Origin: Microvirga calopogonii
GTDB lineage: Bacteria > Pseudomonadota > Alphaproteobacteria > Rhizobiales > Beijerinckiaceae
NCBI RefSeq assembly: GCF_003347665.1
Contig: NZ_QDGA01000006.1
Span: forward strand, 62,001-126,000
Reading direction: 5' to 3'
DNA length: 64,000 nucleotides
Shown: positions 24,583-32,873 of the stretch, piece by piece
How positions within the stretch are numbered: the stretch's first letter is position 1
Layout of the letters: every line of letters starts with the position of its first letter
Made by a program: the position numbers and the translations under genes
Notes under the pieces: model-generated
The model's database searches: none
Seen by the model: only the letters and a program-made list of their open reading frames with translations
Told to the model about the DNA's origin: nothing

Positions 24583-24903
24583 TCAACCGTCGATGATTTC
24601 GACATAGGTCTGAGTGACACCATGTTCATGCGGGTCGCCTAAACCGGCGAGCGTTACTCGATGGCCTTCATAGGCCCCATCGGAATGATACCGGCTGGTA
24701 GCGTAAACTTCATGACGACGACCGGCGATGTTGCCTCTCTGGTCGTAATAATTGTGCTCATGATCCGCCCGTATCGTGACGCCTCCGTATGGATCGAAAT
24801 TGGATATCAGGCTTCCCGAGCCTGAAAATGTGTTGATGTAGTGTGACGGCAAGACGAACTTAACCCGACACCCAGGCGTGAATGGCCTGCCGTTGCAATC
24901 CAC
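24583..24903 (-). CDS. hypothetical protein, probably missing its in-frame N-terminus
   Basis: The frame from GTG 24903 encodes 106 residues (CNGRPFTPGCRVKFVLPSH...EHGVTQTYVEIIDG), but has no ribosome-binding site. A good site (CAGGAGACGAAGACG) precedes an ATG at 24995 whose frame, MSHETPREEDPSDEVNSLQT, runs into the wrong phase near 24930. The upstream extension of the main frame (DANAVQPGQHPIVDCNG) is protein-like. A one-base frameshift around 24930-24945 would join them into about 135 residues. It is either a mutation or a sequencing error. Confidence 0.5.
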   Translation of the reverse strand: MDCNGRPFTPGCRVKFVLPSHYINTFSGSGSLISNFDPYGGVTIRADHEHNYYDQRGNIAGRRHEVYATSRYHSDGAYEGHRVTLAGLGDPHEHGVTQTYVEIIDG

Positions 24904-25032
24904 GATCGGGTGTTGCCCGGGTTGAACAGCGTTCGCGTCTGGAGGCTGTTGACCTCGTCACTCGGATCCTCCTCACGCGGAGTCTCATGGCTCATCGTCT
25001 TCGTCTCCTGGAGTTGATGGAGGTGTGCCCGC

Positions 25033-26607
25033 TCAGGCCTTGAACAGCTTTAGAAGGGCGGCATGGGCCCGGAGCCCATCTCGCTTGATCCGTTCGATGG
25101 TTTCAGGCGCACACGTTGCGAAGGGGCTCCAGCCATCAAATCCGTCCGCGCGCTGGTAGAGGATGCAGTAGTCTGCAGCGACCCCAAGCTGTCGGCAGTG
25201 CCGCCATACGGTCTTGTCGATCAGTGGTCGGAACTCAAGGTCCGTCTCTGGACCGTTCAGCACCGTTCCGGTCGCGCCTTCGTAGGCGAGGCGGGCCCTG
25301 ACGATCGGGTGTTCCGGGTCGGTTTGATCCCAGCCTCCGACATATTGCAGGAGTTCAAGCAGGAGCGCCGCCAGCGGATTTTCAGCTTTCGGCTTCCTTG
25401 CGAGCGCGAGGACCAGGACGAGAGGGTCTCCCTCATTGAGGCGCTCGGCAATGTACCGGGCTTCCTCCTCGCTTAGGCGCAATTCACCGTTGGCACCTGC
25501 GACGGTTGTGCCGCCGTCGGCGTCTCGGAAATCCACGTACCAGTATTCTCCCCGCTGAGAGTACAGCGCCTCGTAGCGGGACTGGCCCTCCTCCTCGAGG
25601 TCGCCTCGGTCACCTTCACTATCATCGGGATGACCATAGGCGAGGAAGTATGAGGTCTTTGCCAGATCCCAGGCTCGCCCCCACAGGGCGAAATCTGCCT
25701 CATGCTCGGCTTCGCTGCAGCGCCCCTCTTCCCAATCCGAGGGCATCCAAGTGGGGCGCCCCAGGACGAAGGCCATTGCGGCTGCCATGACCATGTTTTC
25801 ATCGCAGAAGTCATGGCTATGGCAGACAATCTCGCTTTCCTCGACAGCATTGCGGCGGACCACTTCGGCCATCTTGTCGCGAATGCTCTCGGCAAGGAGG
25901 AAAGTGAAGACCGCAGCGACTCTGTGATCAAGTGGCAGGAGGTCATTGTCCTTGCGCAGTGCAACAGTGGCCTTGGACCACATGTTGCCGGGGTTCGCAC
26001 GGTCAGAGGGATCGATGCCAGGATCGTTCTCATATTGCTCGAACTCAGGACCATAGAACTGAACGCAATTGCCCCATTCCTGAAGGTTGCCGCCCTTCAT
26101 ACGAGCGGCGTCCAGAGGGGAGAGCCGAATGTCGAGGATACAGCTTTCGGCGTCGAGATCATTCCCGACAACCACAAACCGGGCTCCAGGCTCAATGAAG
26201 TGAGACGGGTAGCTTTCAAGGATTCCCGTGTTCGTGACAACGCCGCCGACTTTCAGGTCGTTTGCGGCCGCGAGATAAGTCATGCGTTCGCCGGGCTCAT
26301 CGATAGCGGAGAAATCCTTACCCCTCTCCTGAAACGAGTCCTCCAAGGCAAGCCATGCCCGGAGTTCCTTCTCGCGGTCCAAAGGTGAGATCAGGGGCCA
26401 AGCGTCCTCCCAATCGAGCGGATCTCCTGTTTCCGGATTTTCTGGATTGGGGCATCGCCCACTGAAGTGATGAGAGGCAATTCCGCCGTCTGTGATGCCG
26501 ACTGCGTTTTGCAGCAGCGCGCAAGACGCGTTGAGGTCAGGGAGACTGGCAGCCTGGCGGATGAGGTCATCGCCCATCTGGGCGGCATAGGAAGGAGCAA
26601 CGTTCAT
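25033..26607 (-). CDS. 524-residue hypothetical protein
   Basis: This is the largest unassigned minus-strand protein. It starts MNVAPSYAAQMGDDLIRQA. Acidic, Trp-rich middle (WMPSDWEEGRCSEAEHEADFALWGRAW), a central SHDFCDENMVMAAAMAFVLGRP stretch, and a C-terminal part resembling small alpha/beta modules. No catalytic motif is convincing. No leader box; a terminator lies downstream of the next gene boundary at 26644. Confidence 0.72.
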   Translation of the reverse strand: MNVAPSYAAQMGDDLIRQAASLPDLNASCALLQNAVGITDGGIASHHFSGRCPNPENPETGDPLDWEDAWPLISPLDREKELRAWLALEDSFQERGKDFSAIDEPGERMTYLAAANDLKVGGVVTNTGILESYPSHFIEPGARFVVVGNDLDAESCILDIRLSPLDAARMKGGNLQEWGNCVQFYGPEFEQYENDPGIDPSDRANPGNMWSKATVALRKDNDLLPLDHRVAAVFTFLLAESIRDKMAEVVRRNAVEESEIVCHSHDFCDENMVMAAAMAFVLGRPTWMPSDWEEGRCSEAEHEADFALWGRAWDLAKTSYFLAYGHPDDSEGDRGDLEEEGQSRYEALYSQRGEYWYVDFRDADGGTTVAGANGELRLSEEEARYIAERLNEGDPLVLVLALARKPKAENPLAALLLELLQYVGGWDQTDPEHPIVRARLAYEGATGTVLNGPETDLEFRPLIDKTVWRHCRQLGVAADYCILYQRADGFDGWSPFATCAPETIERIKRDGLRAHAALLKLFKA

Positions 26608-26643
26608 GGGAGATCCAGGTGGGGAGAGCAGAGCGCAAAACAG

Positions 26644-26668
26644 AAAAGCCCGCCGGGAGGGCGGGCTG
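26644..26668. terminator. terminator of the 26696 gene
   Basis: AAAAGCCCGCC-GGGA-GGGCGGGCT following the minus-strand stop at 26696. Confidence 0.75.
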
Positions 26669-26695
26669 GGATCTGTGTAAGACGCGGGGAAGGGT

Positions 26696-27148
26696 CTAGG
26701 CTGCGTCCGGGATGTATGCCGGGATGTCCATCCCGATATCCAACGGGTGGAAGTTCAGCGGGGTGTCGTGCCCGAGCAGGGCAACCCGAACATGGTTAGC
26801 GGAACGGCCCGCATAGAGTACGTTTCCGACTTTGCCGTAATGCGCGCTTTTCGGATCCTTGACCCAGCAACCCCGGTGAACTCGGACTTCGATGCCATAC
26901 TGGCTCCGGATGTACCCATAGCCATCGTCGGTGAGCGGCTCTTTGAGCATGTAGGCCGTTACGATCTGACGGAACTGTGCGAAGGACATTGAACCGAAGG
27001 CTTCGCAGTTCTTGGCCTCGCGCAGGGCGGCCTGCTTCGAGAGTGCGTGAATGATCTCACGCCCAAAGCCTGGAACCGACACGGAGTACAGCTTCCAGTT
27101 CCTAACGGGCGGACGGCGCTTTGGAGAGCTTGCGCTGTTTTGTTTCAT
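26696..27148 (-). CDS. hypothetical protein
   Basis: This encodes 150 residues, ATG overlapping the TGA of the gene at 27145 (ATGA), so the two are translationally coupled. VPGFGREIIHALSKQAALREA then GSMSFAQFRQIVTAY, and a beta-rich C-terminus with GKVGNVLYAGRSANHVRVALLGHD, an SH3/KOW-like pattern. No family is recognised. Confidence 0.72.
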   Translation of the reverse strand: MKQNSASSPKRRPPVRNWKLYSVSVPGFGREIIHALSKQAALREAKNCEAFGSMSFAQFRQIVTAYMLKEPLTDDGYGYIRSQYGIEVRVHRGCWVKDPKSAHYGKVGNVLYAGRSANHVRVALLGHDTPLNFHPLDIGMDIPAYIPDAA

Positions 27149-27453
27149 GCGCAGACCACCTTCCGTTTTGCCGCCTTACATTCCTGGCAGGTACATGGTT
27201 TAACGCGTGCTTTGACAGCGGCTAGGCACTCTTCCGGAGTATCCTCGCCAAAGACATGTTCGCCGTCGTCGTTGAAGCGCCACCCGCGGTTTAAGGTAAC
27301 GATCACAGAGTTTCCCATCTCGCGTTCGTCATCGACGATCTCAACTCGCGGATGGGCCCGCAGTTCAGTAAGCGCATCTGTTTTTCTTCTTCTTGTCACG
27401 GTCCTTTGGCGGGACCTGATTTTTTGTGCGGTGACCGACCGTTTATTTCCCAT
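27145..27453 (-). CDS. hypothetical Cys-containing basic protein
   Basis: This encodes 102 residues. Basic N-terminus (MGNKRSVTAQKIRSRQRTVTRRRK), a middle domain with SVIVTLNRGWRFNDDGEHVFGEDTPEEC, and a C-terminal KPCTCQECKAAKRKVVCA that could bind zinc. GGAGATACG precedes the ATG. First gene of a coupled pair. Confidence 0.72.
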   Translation of the reverse strand: MGNKRSVTAQKIRSRQRTVTRRRKTDALTELRAHPRVEIVDDEREMGNSVIVTLNRGWRFNDDGEHVFGEDTPEECLAAVKARVKPCTCQECKAAKRKVVCA

Positions 27454-27502
27454 CGTATCTCCGGCGGGGTGTCATAGAAGAAAAATTTCGAATTGCAATG
27501 GC

Positions 27503-27733
27503 TTATTGCCCTATGAAGGCGGCAAATCCTTTTTCGAAAGCCGCATAGCTCTCGGCAGTCGGCATGACAAAGTTGCCGTCGTCGTCATGGTTTGCCACCA
27601 TGCAGTTCGCTTTCAGCGAGGGATCTTGGTTGGCTTTGCACCTCTTGTCAGCCTGCGCCACGGTCTTAGCGCCGCAGACCGGGCAGTCGACTGGGGCCAT
27701 AACAAGAGCGGGAAGTTCTGTTTTGGAAGCCAT
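27503..27733 (-). CDS. 76-residue protein with CPVC motif
   Basis: The frame MASKTELPALVMAPVDCPVCGAKTVAQ continues with KRCKAN and NCMVANHDDDGNF. Three or four cysteines suggest a zinc ribbon. GAGGTGAAGAC fixes the ATG at 27733. No family is recognised. Confidence 0.68.
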   Translation of the reverse strand: MASKTELPALVMAPVDCPVCGAKTVAQADKRCKANQDPSLKANCMVANHDDDGNFVMPTAESYAAFEKGFAAFIGQ

Positions 27734-27738
27734 TGTCT

Positions 27739-28029
27739 TCACCTCTGATTGTTGAGCAGGGCCGCCATAGCCTCTGCAGGAGCGTTCTCACGCATTTGAA
27801 TGGTGACAGGGCCGTTTCTCATGTCTCCGGCCAGCTCTCCGTGAAGTGCCTCGCGTTCGCGAGGACGGAGATTGCGCCACTTTTGAATATCGTAGGCGCC
27901 GAACAGGATGCCGCGGGGCGAATGAGCTTGGTTTCGTCCTACCGAAAAGCCTCGGCTTTCGAGGAAGCTGACCGCCTTACGGGAAGCCCCAAATTCCTCG
28001 TCGTCGTGGAAGACGATTGGATTGATCAT
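27739..28029 (-). CDS. hypothetical protein
   Basis: This encodes 96 residues from MINPIVFHDDEEFGASRKA, with AGGATATTACG before the ATG. RGILFGAYDIQKWRNLRPREREALHGELAGD resembles small DUF modules that describe a host-nuclease or regulator tail, not assignable. It ends six bases before the 27503 gene start and is in one operon with it. Confidence 0.68.
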   Translation of the reverse strand: MINPIVFHDDEEFGASRKAVSFLESRGFSVGRNQAHSPRGILFGAYDIQKWRNLRPREREALHGELAGDMRNGPVTIQMRENAPAEAMAALLNNQR

Positions 28030-28222
28030 CGTAATATCCTGCTCCGCAAACTCGAATCGTCGCAACTGCCGAAGCGCATTAGATCGTCATTATACCACTT
28101 TTTATTTCGCCGCCCTATAGGCTGCCCGGCGGAGGCTGAGGAGGTTGAGAACCCGACGGTCTTGAAACGGCCAGCAGGAGCCTACTTGTGAAGGCCTATT
28201 TCGCTTCAACCGGGAGGCGGGG

Positions 28223-28477
28223 ATGGACGGACCGATCATTGACCTAGGAAAGGCCGCCAATTGGAAACTGATCCGGCAGGCAAAAAAGCGGGGCTATATC
28301 ACGTCCGAAGAACTTGATCGGCTTCTCCCGCCATGGGCGGCGACACCGGAGCAGGTCGACGATGTGGTCAATCAACTGGCTGAAGCTGGGATCGCCCTCG
28401 TCGAGGTCGACGAGGACGCTGGGAGTCAAATGTCGCCGCCGGCGAACTCCAATGAACCGCCTGATCAATCCCAGTGA
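28223..28477 (+). CDS. stand-alone sigma-70 region 1.1-like protein
   Basis: This encodes 84 residues. WKLIRQAKKRGYITSEELDRLLP, then TPEQVDDVVNQLAEAGIALVEVDED, reproduces the region 1.1 domain of alphaproteobacterial RpoD (KARGYVTLEELNKVLP...IEDVYAMLSDMGI). In the full sigma factor this acidic domain sits in the DNA channel of RNA polymerase and limits DNA binding. Here no sigma regions 2-4 follow; the C-terminus is a short polar tail. It may modulate host RNA polymerase. GGGAGGCGGGG precedes the ATG. Confidence 0.75.
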   Translation: MDGPIIDLGKAANWKLIRQAKKRGYITSEELDRLLPPWAATPEQVDDVVNQLAEAGIALVEVDEDAGSQMSPPANSNEPPDQSQ

Positions 28478-28489
28478 TAGTCCAGCGGA

Positions 28490-28762
28490 TTAGGGCTTCC
28501 ATTCCCCACTGTGGACCTTCAAGGCCCGCTCCTGGGCGGCCTCAAGGGTGTCGAAGGACCCGCAATCCTCGGAGTAGAAGTCGAGATCCTTCAGGGGCGA
28601 GTCCGACCGCTCATGGCCATAGCGGTTAACGCAGTAGCCCCCGCCATACGAGCTGGCATCCTGAACACTGACGCCGGTCCATTGGCCACCGTTCATCAGC
28701 ATGTATTCGTCATCCTCGGCCTCGGCGAACTCGGCGGGGCTGTGCTTGAAATGAAGTTTCAT
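28490..28762 (-). CDS. hypothetical acidic protein
   Basis: This encodes 90 residues from MKLHFKHSPAEFAEAEDDEY. Aromatic and acidic with two cysteines (GGYCVN, SEDCGSF). AGAGG precedes the ATG. It is convergent with the sigma 1.1-like gene. No family is recognised. Confidence 0.68.
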   Translation of the reverse strand: MKLHFKHSPAEFAEAEDDEYMLMNGGQWTGVSVQDASSYGGGYCVNRYGHERSDSPLKDLDFYSEDCGSFDTLEAAQERALKVHSGEWKP

Positions 28763-28825
28763 AGGAACCTCTGCATTGGGGAGGGCTCGGCCGGCGGTCG
28801 GCGTTATGGGGAGGCCTGCTGGCGC

Positions 28826-29119
28826 TTAGCACCTGGACATAAGGGAGGAGTTCCAGGGCAGCGACAGATGTGGCTGATGCCAGCCCATCGCATCGAGGTA
28901 CCGCCAGTTGTTTCCCACCCATTCGGGAAGGGGCATTCCGGCGCGGATCAAGACCCGGATGGCATCCTGTCCCGTACTAGCCGTGCGCTCGGAGCGAAGG
29001 TACGCATTGGCGCGCCCCTTTCCCTCCTGGGCCCGGAGTTCCTCCAGGTTTTCCCGGATCTGGTCGATCCTCTTCTGAGCTTCGCGGATAACGGACTGAG
29101 GGATGCGTTTCCTGCGCAT
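28826..29119 (-). CDS. hypothetical helical protein
   Basis: This encodes 97 residues. MRRKRIPQSVIREAQKRIDQIRENLEEL is a basic coiled-coil start; the C-terminus is aromatic (WVGNNWRYLDAMGWHQPH). GAAAGGA before the ATG gives a strong ribosome-binding site without the CCCC half of the leader box. Confidence 0.68.
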   Translation of the reverse strand: MRRKRIPQSVIREAQKRIDQIRENLEELRAQEGKGRANAYLRSERTASTGQDAIRVLIRAGMPLPEWVGNNWRYLDAMGWHQPHLSLPWNSSLMSRC

Positions 29120-29155
29120 GGTGGCAATCCTTTCAAGCCAGAGGGAGAGAGAGGG

Positions 29156-29623
29156 TCAGAAGCGGGGCGTGCCCAGAGCTCGGCGCTGGACGCTCATGTC
29201 GGCGCCGTTGCGCTCCAGGTAGTCGAGGACACGCGTGATGCTTTCGAACTCGGACTTGGCGTCCTGTTGGGTGAGGCCGTCCCGCCGGTCGACTGACAGG
29301 TCAATGGTCTCGGTGAGTATCCAGCCGAAGTCGCGCACTTGCTCGGTGGAGAGTGCGCCATTGCGGGACGTGTCTGAGCTTGACGACAGGAGGGTTGCAG
29401 TCCGTCGGCCGCTTAGATGCCTCCTGATTGCTTCCAGCACCGCATTGCCGTCGTCGCCGGCATCTTCCAGGGCGAACCTGGCCAAGGGCTCGTCACTGAC
29501 GACTGTGGACAGGCCGAGTGCGATGCCATTGCGGCTTACCAGGTTCCAGTAGCCGCTCGACGTGCGGGAGAGATAGCTGATATTTCCCAGATCGTCCCTG
29601 ATCTGGATCCGGACTGCGCTCAT
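29156..29623 (-). CDS. hypothetical protein
   Basis: This encodes 155 residues from MSAVRIQIRDDLGNISYLSR. Beta-rich N-terminus and helical C-terminus (LTQQDAKSEFESITRVLDYLERN). No catalytic motif. No family is recognised. Confidence 0.68.
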   Translation of the reverse strand: MSAVRIQIRDDLGNISYLSRTSSGYWNLVSRNGIALGLSTVVSDEPLARFALEDAGDDGNAVLEAIRRHLSGRRTATLLSSSSDTSRNGALSTEQVRDFGWILTETIDLSVDRRDGLTQQDAKSEFESITRVLDYLERNGADMSVQRRALGTPRF

Positions 29624-29671
29624 GGACGGATATCTCGTTGAACGGTGGGGAGGAGGGCGGGATGAGGCCGA

Positions 29672-30136
29672 TCAGGTGAACCGGACGGCAATCTGCTCTG
29701 GGTAATCGATGCCCCAAGGCGCCTTGTCCCATCCAGGGAGCTTCTTGATCAGGCGTCGCGCGAGACGTGAGGCGAAGTCATAGGCGGAGGTGCCCTCATA
29801 ATCGGGGCACTCGCACGCCTGATGCTCATACGAGGCCAAGGCCTTGGCTATTACGGTGGGGCAGAGGTTTGGCCGGTACTCGAAGCCATAGAAGCCGACG
29901 ATCTCGTCGAGGGCGGGGTTGGTGTCGCTATACACGAGGGCAGTGAGATAATTCACCGAGCGGGCATTCTCAGCCCAGAGCATCTTGCCCAGGTCAGTGC
30001 CATGCTCCTTCTGTGGAATGATGAGATCGCCGCCTTTGGCAAGGCGTGCCGCGCAGGCCAAGTCAATGGCACCGGAGACCAGAACATCGATGTGAAGCTT
30101 GTCGACGAAGTAGGCAGACACGTTTTCCTCCGGCAC
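29672..30136 (-). CDS. hypothetical protein coupled to the 30141 gene
   Basis: This encodes 154 residues; the GTG at 30136 lies four bases after the upstream stop. ACAARLAKGGDLIIPQKEHGTDLGKMLW and a Cys pair (QACECPDY) are the visible landmarks. No family is recognised. No own ribosome-binding site, so expression probably depends on coupling. Confidence 0.65.
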   Translation of the reverse strand: MPEENVSAYFVDKLHIDVLVSGAIDLACAARLAKGGDLIIPQKEHGTDLGKMLWAENARSVNYLTALVYSDTNPALDEIVGFYGFEYRPNLCPTVIAKALASYEHQACECPDYEGTSAYDFASRLARRLIKKLPGWDKAPWGIDYPEQIAVRFT

Positions 30137-30140
30137 GGGA

Positions 30141-30797
30141 TCAATGGGAGTGTTCTACGACGGGTTCGACGAAGACGATGGACGGAAGGGGCCGCCCCTC
30201 ACGGGTTGCGATCGCGACTTTGCGTCCTGCGACGAGCAAATCTGTGCCGGGTTTCGTGCCGCTCATGTGGAGGCGGACCTGCCCGGTCGAAGTCTTCAGG
30301 GTCACAAACCGGGCGAAGTTTCGGGATGAGACAGAAAGAACTTCGCCAGAGATGTCCGTCTTAGGTTTCCCGGTATCGAAATCGGGCCCGAGGCTATCGA
30401 GGCACGAGGCGAAGATCCCATTGAACTCACCATCGGAGAGTTCTTGATTCGAGAATGCACCCCTGAGGGCGTATTTGTACCAGGTGACCTTCAGGCCAGA
30501 AGGAAAATGCTCGAAATTGGGGAGCATAAGGGCGCAATCATCGGAGTGAGGCTGGCCGATTTCCTCGTTACATCCGCAGGTACACTCGCCCCAGTAGTAA
30601 GGACGAATGGCGAAAGTGTCATTGCGGAAGGTGGCGTAGTGATCGCTGCCTGTATCGAAGGTTTTGCCCCACCGGCTAGTGCCGTAGATGCTCAGGCCTA
30701 TGCGCTCAAGGAAGTCGTGGAACCGTTCTGAGAGCGTTTCCCGATCGAGAGCAAAGCGCTCCGTCGGGTTGCCGAAGCACAACTGGCCGAGTTCCAT
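30141..30797 (-). CDS. hypothetical protein with OB-like C-terminus, leader-boxed
   Basis: This encodes 218 residues from MELGQLCFGNPTERFALDR. A Cys cluster ECTCGCNEEIGQPHSDDC at residues 70-90 may bind zinc. The C-terminal strands (ISGEVLSVSSRNFARFVTLKT, GQVRLHMSGTKPGTDLLVAGR) look like an OB fold. The box at 30804-30819 fixes the ATG. It heads a two-gene operon. Confidence 0.72.
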   Translation of the reverse strand: MELGQLCFGNPTERFALDRETLSERFHDFLERIGLSIYGTSRWGKTFDTGSDHYATFRNDTFAIRPYYWGECTCGCNEEIGQPHSDDCALMLPNFEHFPSGLKVTWYKYALRGAFSNQELSDGEFNGIFASCLDSLGPDFDTGKPKTDISGEVLSVSSRNFARFVTLKTSTGQVRLHMSGTKPGTDLLVAGRKVAIATREGRPLPSIVFVEPVVEHSH

Positions 30798-31051
30798 CGC
30801 TAATTCCTTTTGGGGATTGAACATCGTGAAGGTCGCGATGATCGGGTGATCGGGAACGGTTAATCACGGTTTTTGCACAGCCTCGGCACTGGCCGCCAAC
30901 GTTCTAAAATGGCCGCAGAATAAGCAAGAAGCGAGCGAACCCTCATCTCAAGAGGAATTTTGTCCCGAATTAAACTCCTGGGACGTGACATTTTAACTCG
31001 GAAGTGGTAACACTCTTTTAAGATATCGATTTTGCCTTAACCGGGTGCCTT

Positions 31052-31912
31052 GTGCTGCTGCAGGATCTGGCCGACTCAGAGACTGATTTTTGCCGCCTCG
31101 AGAGCAAGCTCTCCGAGGTTTACTCCTATTTGGGCGGCATCCCGGCACGGGAACTCTATAAGACGCTCCAGTCCGGCCAGGGCATGTCGGTGGTGTATCA
31201 GCCCCAGGTCAATGTGGCCGATGACCAAGTTTCAGCCGTAGAGGCGCTGGTGCGCTGGCATCACCCAACAGTCGGGTCAGTTTCCCCGCGCGTCTTCATT
31301 CCCATCGCCGAAGAGACCGGCTTGATCCTGCAGGTCACGGAGTTCGTCATTCGTGAGGCCTGCGGTGTGGCAAAGCGCCAACCTGATCTGACGGTCGCGG
31401 TCAATCTGTCACCGCTGCTTTTCGCTCATTCGGTCTTGATTGAACGATTCGTAAAAATGGTCGACGAGTGTGGGGTTACCCCGCATCAGATCGAGTTCGA
31501 GATCACCGAGAATCAGCCGCTCGCAGCCGACGGCTCGGCCAGGGATTCGATCGCATTCCTGCGTGATTGCGGGTTTCGGATTGCGCTCGACGACTTTGGG
31601 ATTGGATACTCGGGCGTGCAACGCCTGAATCATATCGGCGTCGACAAACTGAAGATCGACCAATCGTTTGTGCGGAGACTGGACTGCTTGAAGTCAGACC
31701 CGTCGCACGAGACGATCCAGCAAATGATCGATGTCGGCCGGACGATGGACCTAGTTGTGACTGCCGAGGGCGTTGAGACAGACGAGCAGCGTCGGTTCCT
31801 GGCATCGGCCGGCTGCGATGTGCTACAGGGCTATTTTTTCGCCCGGCCAATGGCCGCAAGGGATCTGGACGCTTTCCTCGGAAGCCGTGCCCGCGTGCCC
31901 GTCGCGGCTTGA
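31052..31912 (+). CDS. EAL-domain cyclic-di-GMP phosphodiesterase
   Basis: This encodes 286 residues from GTG 31052. After a ~40-residue helix the whole EAL domain follows: EALVRWHHP, VNLSP, EITEN, DDFGIGYSG, KIDQSFV, AEGVETDEQ and GYFFARPM. The metal- and substrate-binding residues (Glu of EAL, Asn, Glu, DD, Lys, Glu, Gln) are all present, so it should hydrolyse c-di-GMP to pGpG. There is no GGDEF, sensor or membrane segment. It may lower host c-di-GMP; the PilZ protein at 20492 is a possible receptor. Confidence 0.9.
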   Translation: MLLQDLADSETDFCRLESKLSEVYSYLGGIPARELYKTLQSGQGMSVVYQPQVNVADDQVSAVEALVRWHHPTVGSVSPRVFIPIAEETGLILQVTEFVIREACGVAKRQPDLTVAVNLSPLLFAHSVLIERFVKMVDECGVTPHQIEFEITENQPLAADGSARDSIAFLRDCGFRIALDDFGIGYSGVQRLNHIGVDKLKIDQSFVRRLDCLKSDPSHETIQQMIDVGRTMDLVVTAEGVETDEQRRFLASAGCDVLQGYFFARPMAARDLDAFLGSRARVPVAA

Positions 31913-31925
31913 AGTAGCTGCTCGT

Positions 31926-32288
31926 TCAACGGAACATTGATCGCCGCGGGAGCTGCGTGCGCTGCTCCGGCTTCCTGTCAGCCTGCTTGGCAGGATCCGG
32001 CTGGGGCGCCAGGTGTCCTGCTGCAGCCAGGATCGTGTCCGGCGGGATGCCCAGGTCCTTGTGGATCAGTTTCAGCAACTCATCGTCTTTCGACACATAG
32101 TCGAGAACACCGAGAAGGAAGTGAGGGGTGTTGGCTGACTCCCGAAGGGTCTCCGGCTGAAGACCAGTTACATTGAGAAATTGGATAATCCGATCGACAT
32201 CCGCCACGATGAACTCGAAGATCCGGATGGCAAGGCCCTCCGCATCACCTCGTCCTGGTGTTACCGGCCCTGGAATGGCTTCGCTCAT
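31926..32288 (-). CDS. DUF3572 family protein
   Basis: This encodes 120 residues. IRIFEFIVADVDRIIQFLNVTGLQPETLRE, then FLLGVLDYVSKDDELLKLI and DLGIPPDTILAA, is the helical pattern of DUF3572, a conserved alphaproteobacterial family of unknown function usually chromosomal next to response regulators. Here it is on an accessory element, with a polar, basic tail added. AAGGAAGG precedes the ATG. Confidence 0.75.
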   Translation of the reverse strand: MSEAIPGPVTPGRGDAEGLAIRIFEFIVADVDRIIQFLNVTGLQPETLRESANTPHFLLGVLDYVSKDDELLKLIHKDLGIPPDTILAAAGHLAPQPDPAKQADRKPEQRTQLPRRSMFR

Positions 32289-32333
32289 GGTTTCCTTCCT
32301 TGGTCGTGAACCCTGCTGGGGCCGGATATCACA

Positions 32334-32576
32334 TCATGATGGAGGATGAGATGCGGTATTCTTGGCCCAGATATGGGAATAACGCTGACAGGCGGATTTG
32401 ATCGCTTCCTCATCGCCGCGGTTCATGGCGTCGATGAGTTCTGTTGCCTCCTGGGGAGGTCTCCAGCCTGTCTTCACCTTGGCGGCTTGGTAGGAGGACC
32501 TGCACAGGTGATTGGTGATCATGCCTGCCCGAGTATAGCAGACGTCGGCTCCCGGCCAGGCGGGCAGATTAGACAT
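32334..32576 (-). CDS. 80-residue hypothetical protein
   Basis: The frame MSNLPAWPGADVCYTRAGM is followed by a helix-rich part (TELIDAMNRGDEEAIKSAC). GGAGATTGCCC fixes the ATG at 32576. No family is recognised. Confidence 0.65.
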   Translation of the reverse strand: MSNLPAWPGADVCYTRAGMITNHLCRSSYQAAKVKTGWRPPQEATELIDAMNRGDEEAIKSACQRYSHIWAKNTASHPPS

Positions 32577-32591
32577 GGGCAATCTCCGTTT

Positions 32592-32846
32592 TCAGATGCC
32601 GTATTTCGCGTTTTTGAGGAGGTTGATGCCGAGACGCCAGAATCCTTTCACTAGGACCCCGGTCGACGCCTGAACAATGAACCACTTCCCGGACGTCCCG
32701 GCCGCGAGCATGGCCGCCTTGACCGTTTCTGCGCTCCGGCGGGCGCAGTGGCTTGCTCCGTTGCGGTCTTTCCAGAACAGCCAATCGCGGTGGCCATACC
32801 GTGCCTTGCGTTTCGCGAGCGCGAGGGCCGGATCTTGTGCCGTCAT
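32592..32846 (-). CDS. 84-residue basic protein
   Basis: The frame MTAQDPALALAKRKARYGHRD, with WLFWKDRNGASHCARRSAETV, contains many Lys and Trp. It is basic and aromatic like a small nucleic-acid-binding protein. AAGGGGC precedes the ATG. Sixteen bases separate its stop from the next gene start, so they are co-directional in one operon. Confidence 0.65.
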   Translation of the reverse strand: MTAQDPALALAKRKARYGHRDWLFWKDRNGASHCARRSAETVKAAMLAAGTSGKWFIVQASTGVLVKGFWRLGINLLKNAKYGI

Positions 32847-32873
32847 CTTGATGCCCCTTAATGATACCGAGTT

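Noticed and set aside
28511..29296. 261-codon plus-strand frame
   Set aside because: Antisense to two minus genes with ribosome-binding sites.
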